A stretch of DNA of 64,000 bases from Glaesserella australis. Its GTDB lineage: Bacteria; Pseudomonadota; Gammaproteobacteria; Enterobacterales; Pasteurellaceae. A program made the translations under genes and the position numbers. A model generated the notes under the pieces. That model did no database searches. It saw only the letters and a list, made by a program, of their open reading frames with translations, and was not told where the DNA came from. Where the stretch lies: the NCBI RefSeq assembly GCF_003260095.1, contig NZ_PTPX01000010.1, positions 16,842-80,841 of the forward strand. Direction: 5' to 3'. How positions within the stretch are numbered: the stretch's first letter is position 1; each line of letters starts with the position of its first letter. Below, piece after piece: positions 58,794 through 64,000 of the stretch.

Positions 58794-60242
58794 TTACTTT
58801 GCTTCAAAGACCAAAATTGCACCTTGGTTTGCCATTTCTTTGGTTGGTTTACTGTCTTTCCCCATAATGTAACCTGCATTATCGGTTGAGACATAAATTT
58901 TACTTGTATCAGGACTTACTAAAACCATACGGTAACGGTTATCTGTGCGGAAATGGCTAATGACTTCACCTTGTACTTGCTGTGCATTGGCATCTAAAGG
59001 CATACGATATAAGGTTCCCGTCTTAACACCAGTTACTAATAACGCATTTTGGAAACTCTTAATTTTTCCCTCTTTTGGATAATATGCAATGCTTGTTGTA
59101 GCCACCGTTGGCCAACAAATATAGTCACCATTACATTTAGGATCATTAAAATTATAGTTATTTGGCACTGTAAAGAAGGTTTTTAACGGTTCTTTCATGT
59201 TGTCAAAAGGCGCATCTGTCTCTTTTAAGCGTTCCACTGTCACGCTTTTATCTACCGTTGTACCATCATACATTGGCGCTTTTTCACAGTTTTCTACTTT
59301 TGAATAATTTACATAGCTATAAGCTTGATTGTCTTGATAGCCTGCAACATAAGGCCAGCCATAGTTTCCACCTGCTTCAACAGCATTAACTTCATCATCT
59401 GTTCCAGGCCCTTGATCAACGTTAAATAATTTATTTCCAACAAAGACTAAACCTTGTGGATTACGGAATCCATAGGCATAGACATGGCTTTTAATATTTT
59501 GAATACGTGGATTATCTTCAGGAATGGAACCGTCTGCGTTAATACGTAACACTTTGCCACGGTAATCTTCATAATTACCCTTAGCAACGTCTTCTACTGT
59601 TGGAATATTCTGCGCACGGATTTCCTTACAGCTGTTCGCAAATTGGTTATAACCGTTATCGCCTAAGGTGAGATACAGTTTTCCATCTTTCCCAAAGATT
59701 AAACGCCCTGCATTGTGGTCATCGCCTGCGGGTAATTTATCTAAAATAATCGTTTCATCACTTAATTTTTGCGTTTGTGGATCGTAAGTTAAACGCACAA
59801 TACGCCCAAAATCTGATTTATCACCATTTGTAGAAGAATAGGTATAGTAGGTGTAAACAAAATCTTCTTTGCTGTTTTTCAAAAAGTTAGGATGTAACGC
59901 TAATCCCAATACACCCTGATGTGGCGGTGTTGCAAAGGCATTTTCAAAGGTATAAAGCACTTTATGTTCAGCGGTATTTGGATTAACAATCGAAATCTGC
60001 TTTCCTTGTCGTTCAGTGACCCAAATATTGCCATCCGCCCCCCAAACCATATCCCAAGGATTATTTAGGTTTGAGATCAAGACAGACGCTTTAAATCCCG
60101 CTTCTTCTGTTACCACCGCTTTAACTTCTTCAACTTTTGGCGCTGGTTGAGCGGTTTTTTCTGCTTCAACTTTTGCAGGTTCGTTAGCAAAAGCCATATT
60201 CAACGCCAGTGTTAACCAGGTTGCAATCACCGTTTTTTTCAT
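58794..60242 (-). CDS. Periplasmic PQQ-type sugar dehydrogenase (soluble GDH-like)
   Basis: A 482-aa protein with a signal peptide (ends AFA, ~residue 19) and a low-complexity Glu/Ala/Pro/Val linker (20-48). The beta-propeller of the glucose/sorbosone dehydrogenase family includes NPWDMVWGADGNIWVTERQGKQISIV, HQGVLGLALHPNF, GDDHNAGRLIFGKDGKLYLTLGD and GFRNPQGLVF, resembling Acinetobacter soluble GDH. PQQ would have to be scavenged, as no PQQ synthesis genes are in view. The stop lies 36 bases from the right end of the satellite. Confidence 0.87.
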   Translation of the reverse strand: MKKTVIATWLTLALNMAFANEPAKVEAEKTAQPAPKVEEVKAVVTEEAGFKASVLISNLNNPWDMVWGADGNIWVTERQGKQISIVNPNTAEHKVLYTFENAFATPPHQGVLGLALHPNFLKNSKEDFVYTYYTYSSTNGDKSDFGRIVRLTYDPQTQKLSDETIILDKLPAGDDHNAGRLIFGKDGKLYLTLGDNGYNQFANSCKEIRAQNIPTVEDVAKGNYEDYRGKVLRINADGSIPEDNPRIQNIKSHVYAYGFRNPQGLVFVGNKLFNVDQGPGTDDEVNAVEAGGNYGWPYVAGYQDNQAYSYVNYSKVENCEKAPMYDGTTVDKSVTVERLKETDAPFDNMKEPLKTFFTVPNNYNFNDPKCNGDYICWPTVATTSIAYYPKEGKIKSFQNALLVTGVKTGTLYRMPLDANAQQVQGEVISHFRTDNRYRMVLVSPDTSKIYVSTDNAGYIMGKDSKPTKEMANQGAILVFEAK

Positions 60243-60475
60243 ACGTTTTCCTATTCAAAAATAATAAAGGGAATGGTTGGAATTGTAATAGAAATGTGAT
60301 TTAAACAGAAATCTTTTCTCTCGTATCACAAGCGGTCAGTTTTGCTAGAAATTTTGCAAATTGGTTTAATTTTCTATAACCATTTGATAAATAAGATATT
60401 TTATTTTTAAGTAAAACTTAACAATGATTCTTTAGTGATAATAAAGTTTGATTTGCTGAATTTCAGGCAATAAAA

Positions 60476-60496
60476 AAGGTGCTTTAAAAGCACCTT
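60476..60496 (-). terminator. Terminator of rnd
   Basis: AAGGTGCTTT / AAAGCACCTT 10-bp stem and six T's on the minus strand, 22 bases past the stop. Confidence 0.88.
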
Positions 60497-60518
60497 AATT
60501 CGAGACAATGTCACGTTT

Positions 60519-61634
60519 TTATAGACAAGATAACAAGGATTCACCAAAAGGCTTACGCCAACCGACTAATAATTCAGGTAATTGTGTGGCATTCTGCCCT
60601 TTTCTATACCATTTAAACAGTTGATTTAATTGCCGTTTACTTGCTAATAACTCTACGGCTAAATCTGATGGCTGAATTTCAGCGAGTTTAGTTTGTAACT
60701 GTTTTAATGTCTGTTTATACCCTGGTTCATCTACAATGCGAGAAATTGGCGAAGGATAGTTTTCAGGCAATACCGCTCTGCCCTGTTCAACGAGCCACAA
60801 TAACTTCTTACCATGAATACGTACTTCATTTGGGTGCATAAATTCCAGTAATGTGGAAGTATGTTTAGGCTGTTGCTTGGCGATTTGCCATAAATGTTGT
60901 TCTTTTATAATGAAATTTAACGCCAAATCTCGTTTCTCTGCTTCTTCAATACGCCATTTAGCCAACAGCTGTAATACGGCAAGCTGTTGTGGCGTAAGTT
61001 GCCAAGCGTTCATCACATCTTTATAAGCTTGTGCTGGATTTATCGCTATTTGTCGCTTCGCTAACAGCGTTTCGCACTCTTCTTGCACCGCAGATTGCCA
61101 GCGTGTTTTAGCAAGATCTTGTGATAACGCATGGTAAATTGGCAATAAATAATACACATCCGCCGCCGCATATTGACATTGAATTTCACTTAACGGACGA
61201 GCCAACCAATCTGTACGAGATGCGCCTTTATCAAGCCCAAGTGAGAGATAATGTAAAACCAATTTGGCAAAACCAACGGACTGCCCTAGCCCAATAAATC
61301 CCGCCATAATTTGTGTATCAACCATCGGCTGTGGAAGTTGCTTAAAGTAATGTTGAAAGACTTCCAAATCTTCACTGCAGGCATGTAGCACTTTGATCAC
61401 ATTTCTATTTGCTAATAAATCAATAAAAGGCGAAAAATCCGTGATGACAAGCGGGTCGATTAAGCAAATATTTTGCCCATCAAAAAGTTGAATCAAACCC
61501 AATTTAGGATAATAGGTTCTAGTTCTTATAAATTCCGTATCTAACGCCACAACAGGTTGTTGAGCAGCTTGTTGGCAGACTTCTGCCAATTGTTCGTTAC
61601 CATTAATCCAACAGTAATTTATCTGTTTGTTCAT
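60519..61634 (-). CDS. rnd: Ribonuclease D
   Basis: 371 aa from the ATG at 61634, with AAGGTGAA about 9 bases upstream; a longer start at 61688 adds 18 unlike residues. The DEDD exonuclease domain is at the N-terminus (VVALDTEFIRTRTYYPKLGLIQLFD, HACSEDLEVFQ, DTQIMAGFIGLGQSVGFAKLV, YAAADVYYLLPIY), followed by HRDC domains. RNase D trims tRNA 3' ends. Confidence 0.95.
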   Translation of the reverse strand: MNKQINYCWINGNEQLAEVCQQAAQQPVVALDTEFIRTRTYYPKLGLIQLFDGQNICLIDPLVITDFSPFIDLLANRNVIKVLHACSEDLEVFQHYFKQLPQPMVDTQIMAGFIGLGQSVGFAKLVLHYLSLGLDKGASRTDWLARPLSEIQCQYAAADVYYLLPIYHALSQDLAKTRWQSAVQEECETLLAKRQIAINPAQAYKDVMNAWQLTPQQLAVLQLLAKWRIEEAEKRDLALNFIIKEQHLWQIAKQQPKHTSTLLEFMHPNEVRIHGKKLLWLVEQGRAVLPENYPSPISRIVDEPGYKQTLKQLQTKLAEIQPSDLAVELLASKRQLNQLFKWYRKGQNATQLPELLVGWRKPFGESLLSCL

Positions 61635-61812
61635 AAAAAAATTCACCTTAAACATCAGGGTTGAGCGATTTACATGCATTTTCTTCAAAAAATAAAATAA
61701 TTTTGTGAGCTCATTCTCATAATTGAATGAAATAGTTTGCTATTTTATATATAAAGGCTGCAAAATTAATAAATTATCTTATGGAGTAAAAAAAGATACT
61801 AAGGAATTAGGC

Positions 61813-63018
61813 ATGAAAGTCACGTCTTATGATTATAAATACCAACATTTAGGTACAGTTTATCGCTTAATTGAGCAGTTTGAACTTATTTCTCGCACAG
61901 ATCTTGCAAAACTGTCTGGTTTTGCACCTGCGTCTATGACTGTGCTAACGAAAACATTGATTGATAATAAATTTATCTTAGAAAGAACTTCACAAAATCT
62001 GCCTTCTCGGGGAAGACCAGCCGTTGGGCTTGCCGTATCGCCTTTTTATTGGCATTACCTTTGCTTAACTATTTCAACGACTAAATTGTCAATTTATTTA
62101 TGCGATCTTAGTGGAAAATTAATTCAACAATGTGACTATGCCATTACTCAAGAAGAATACTCAAAATTAGATAGTTATATCCTAAGTAGTGTACAACATT
62201 TTTCAGATCAAATTGATATTGAACAGAAGAATTTATTTGCCATCTCTATCAGCGTATTAGGTAAAATTGATCCAACCCGACGGATAATTACACAATTAGG
62301 TCATCAGACAGTTCAGTGTGCTATTGTAGAAAATCTGGCTACCCATTTTTCACAACCTATCTTACTCAATGAGCATTTCCAGCTTTGGTTTTTGGCTGAA
62401 TCCGCGCTTGGCAGTTTAATTAGCAATGACAATGTTATTTTCTTACAGCTTGATGACACGGTAAATCTCAGTGTTTTATTGAAAGGTTCACTGCTGCATC
62501 AGGACGAACATAAACGCATGAGCGTAGATAAAATGATCATGCCAAAATTTAGTGCATTAAGTGATGAAATTGCACAAGATATCAACGAGTTAGAGCGTTA
62601 TCAGCTTGCTAATCAAGTGACGTTTCCGGCATTAAGTAAATTAATTGATCGCTATTTGCCAAATGAATGTGAACACAATCAAGATAAAATCGCCTATTTT
62701 TGTCAACAAGTTGAGCAAAACAACCCAAATGCGATGCGAATCTTAGCGCATATTTCAGACAATCTCGCTTATATGCTGATGAATTTGGTGAATATTTTTT
62801 CGACGGAAAAAATCATGCTTAACTCACCGCTTTTACAAATTAAACACCCATTGTTCGAGCAAATTCAAACTAAACTAAAACAAAATCTCCTGCTGAATGA
62901 TTTAAATGTAGATCTTGTGACGAGCCAATATGATTTAGATAGCCCAATTATCCCCTCTATCGCAATCAAACTCGGCATCTATGAAGGCACGTTATTAAAA
63001 GAGTTTATCAGCATTTAA
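61813..63018 (+). CDS. ROK-family transcriptional regulator, NagC/Mlc-like, zinc motif missing
   Basis: 401 aa from the ATG at 61813 (AAGGAATTAGGC upstream); in-frame ATGs further upstream lack a ribosome site. The N-terminal winged helix (GTVYRLIEQFELISRTDLAKLSGFAPASMTVLTKTLIDNKFILE, GRPAVGLAV) matches NagC/Mlc. The ROK part is recognisable, but the usual GH...CxCGxxGCxE zinc site is absent: in its place is LLHQDEHKRMSVDKMIMPKF. So sugar binding may be altered or lost. A 24-bp palindrome lies downstream. Target genes are not evident. Confidence 0.8.
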   Translation: MKVTSYDYKYQHLGTVYRLIEQFELISRTDLAKLSGFAPASMTVLTKTLIDNKFILERTSQNLPSRGRPAVGLAVSPFYWHYLCLTISTTKLSIYLCDLSGKLIQQCDYAITQEEYSKLDSYILSSVQHFSDQIDIEQKNLFAISISVLGKIDPTRRIITQLGHQTVQCAIVENLATHFSQPILLNEHFQLWFLAESALGSLISNDNVIFLQLDDTVNLSVLLKGSLLHQDEHKRMSVDKMIMPKFSALSDEIAQDINELERYQLANQVTFPALSKLIDRYLPNECEHNQDKIAYFCQQVEQNNPNAMRILAHISDNLAYMLMNLVNIFSTEKIMLNSPLLQIKHPLFEQIQTKLKQNLLLNDLNVDLVTSQYDLDSPIIPSIAIKLGIYEGTLLKEFISI

Positions 63019-63026
63019 TCAAACAA

Positions 63027-63049
63027 AATGGCACGAAGATCGTGCCATT
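63027..63049 (+). terminator. Hairpin after the ROK regulator gene
   Basis: AATGGCACGA / TCGTGCCATT perfect 10-bp stem with a 3-base loop; the T tail is poor (AACATTG), so termination may be weak. Confidence 0.6.
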
Positions 63050-63080
63050 AACATTGTACAAGCGGTTGGTCAGGTTATGA

Positions 63081-63104
63081 TTTTTTCGATCTAGATCGAA
63101 AAAA
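63081..63104. promoter_or_regulatory. 24-bp perfect palindrome, candidate operator
   Basis: Six T's, CGATCTAGATCG, six A's, with no mismatch. T's precede and A's follow the core, the reverse of a terminator, so protein binding is more likely. It lies between the ROK gene and the second higBA module. Confidence 0.55.
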
Positions 63105-63158
63105 ATAGATTTTAGTGATTGATAAACAAATACCAATCTTAGTATTCTCTTATTGCGA

Positions 63159-63181
63159 AATGCACAGTTGAGTTGTGCATT
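63159..63181. promoter_or_regulatory. Inverted repeat upstream of higBA-2, candidate HigA operator
   Basis: AATGCACA (63159-63166) and TGTGCATT (63174-63181) with a 7-base spacer, 33 bases before the module. Antitoxins of this class bind such repeats to autoregulate. Confidence 0.45.
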
Positions 63182-63213
63182 ATTTTGTTATATATTCATC
63201 AAAGAGAATAAGA

Positions 63214-63520
63214 ATGTTTAATCTAACGGATGAACACTTTCGGGATAACTATCTTTACCGCTTTTTTCAATATGGCGGAACCGCATAGCAAAATCCCAGC
63301 CAATTTAAGCAACATACTTGCTCGTAAATTAGATATGATTAACGCAGCGGAAAATCTTAACGATTTACGTACACCGCCAGCTAATCGCCTTGAGTTACTT
63401 GAGCCAAAGGAAAATAAAGTGTATTCCATTCGGGTTAATAAACAATATCGGCTGATTTTTAAATTTGAAGATAATCAATTATCTAATTTGTATTTAGATC
63501 CACACACTTACGATTTATAA
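63214..63520 (+). pseudogene. HigB/RelE-like toxin gene with a frameshift
   Basis: From the ATG at 63214 the frame reads MFNLTDEHFRDNYLYRFFQYGGTA and stops at TAG 63286. From 63278 the next frame continues EPHSKIPANLSNILARKLDMINAAENLNDLRTPPANRLELLEPKENKVYSIRVNKQYRLIF to the stop at 63520. Removing one G in GGCGGAA (63274-63280) joins them as FFQYGEPHSKIPA, the expected HigB-like sequence. A protein starting at 63230 would lack the true N-terminus. So the toxin looks inactivated, unless the base is a sequencing error. Confidence 0.82.
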
Positions 63521-63529
63521 GAGACCACT

Positions 63530-63868
63530 ATGAAAACCACTCCACGCAAACCGACTTCTGTCGGTGAGATTTTGCAAGAAGAATTTTTATCACCGTTAAA
63601 TCTTAAAATCACAGATTTAGCCACAATCCTTGATGTGCATCGCAATACCGCCAGCGCGATTGTCAATAACAGCACACGCATTACGCTAGAAATGGCGTTT
63701 AAACTCGCTAAAGCCTTTAGCACAACCCCTGAATTTTGGCTGAATTTGCAAAATAATGTAGATTTATGGGAACTCAACCATAACACTACATTCCAACAAA
63801 GCCTTGCTAAAGTGAAGGTGGTGAGTGAATGGAGTGACTCAACCCTAGGAGTACCCGCCCTAGGTTAA
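63530..63868 (+). CDS. higA: HigA-type antitoxin of the second module
   Basis: A 112-aa XRE-family protein. RKPTSVGEILQEEFLSPLNLKITDLATILDVHRNTASAIVNNSTRITLEMAFKLAKAFSTTPEFWLNLQNNVDLWE is the HigA/VapI pattern. It starts 9 bases after the frameshifted toxin gene. It is intact and not closely similar to the first HigA (4.5 kb). The C-terminal ~20 residues (VVSEWSDSTLGVPALG) are unusual. Confidence 0.9.
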   Translation: MKTTPRKPTSVGEILQEEFLSPLNLKITDLATILDVHRNTASAIVNNSTRITLEMAFKLAKAFSTTPEFWLNLQNNVDLWELNHNTTFQQSLAKVKVVSEWSDSTLGVPALG

Positions 63869-63882
63869 TTAAGTATCATAAT

Positions 63883-63917
63883 TTCTTACGGAGTTTTATA
63901 CTATTTCTCCGTAAGAA
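63883..63917. other. Inverted repeat downstream of higA-2
   Basis: TTCTTACGGAG (63883-63893) and CTCCGTAAGAA (63907-63917) are perfectly inverted; no T tract follows. Role unclear. Confidence 0.5.
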
Positions 63918-63951
63918 TAAATAGGCATAATAGACAAAATTGTTGCTAAAA

Positions 63952-63995
63952 AGTAGCTTAAAGCCTTATAGTACAAGGCTTTAAGCCTACTTTTT
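63952..63995. terminator. Bidirectional terminator at the right edge
   Basis: AGTAG-CTTAAAGCCTT pairs with AAGGCTTTAAG-CCTACT (one bulge), followed by TTTTT; AAAAA precedes it, so it can act both ways. The gap 63869-64000 holds no gene. Confidence 0.75.
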
Positions 63996-64000
63996 GAAAT

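Noticed and set aside
63081..63104. Palindrome as a rho-independent terminator
   Set aside because: The order is T tract, stem, A tract on both strands, opposite to a terminator.
63230..63520. A toxin gene starting at the ATG at 63230
   Set aside because: Its first 16 residues do not resemble the family, while the other frame from 63214 gives the expected HFRDNYLYRFFQYG start; a frameshifted gene explains both.

Overview
The window looks like a chromosome segment of a Pasteurellaceae bacterium. DNA-uptake-type repeats (core AAGCGGT, often ACAAGCGGTC followed by a TTTTGCAAA stretch, the 'Apl' type of Actinobacillus/Mannheimia/Glaesserella) are scattered through it and form several terminators. 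The gene orders alaS-csrA and cmk-rpsA-ihfB-lapA-lapB-pyrF-yciH, and a moa operon without moaB, fit the same family. A complete cdtABC toxin operon points to a cdt-positive species such as Glaesserella parasuis or a relative. That species name is an inference.

Layout. 1-8 kb: mltA (cut by the window edge), initiator tRNA, DUF1294 gene, glyA (PurR box), ornithine carbamoyltransferase, a higBA module, rhlB, a lipoprotein and a HerA-like ATPase. 8-15 kb: an AfuABC-type transporter whose binding-protein gene is separated from afuBC, with fdhE and an orphan binding protein between them, then tRNA-Gly and tRNA-Cys. 15-24 kb: efeOBU iron uptake, an orphan 222-aa gene and the mglBAC galactose transporter. 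23.5-28.2 kb: tmcA with two in-frame palindromic repeats, ybeY, and moaA-moaC-moaD-moaE. 28.4-30.6 kb: cdtABC between two near-identical 29-bp direct repeats. 30.7-36.4 kb: an unusual LuxR-HTH/binding-protein fusion regulator, then torY-torZ. 36.5-50.6 kb: housekeeping genes almost all on the plus strand. 50.6-56 kb: dld, pta and ackA on the minus strand.

Two stretches stand out. First, moaA and torZ are both preceded by the same ~120-nt structured RNA, which I read as the molybdenum-cofactor (MOCO) riboswitch. Cofactor synthesis and a cofactor-using enzyme therefore appear to share one sensor. Second, at 56.1 kb there is an apparently intact dif site (XerC/XerD arms), so the window contains the replication terminus. 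A ~2.6-kb element sits in it: an M13 gpV-like ssDNA-binding protein, a gpII/X-type replication initiator, a divergent Cro/CI-type repressor, a small unknown gene, and a pair of inverted dif-like sites that can fold into a forked hairpin. There are no coat or assembly genes. Content, order and size resemble the RS1/RS2 satellite of Vibrio CTX phage, but in a Pasteurellaceae background.

58.8-64 kb: a quinoprotein sugar dehydrogenase, rnd, a ROK-family regulator lacking the usual zinc motif, a 24-bp perfect palindrome, and a second higBA module whose toxin gene is frameshifted.
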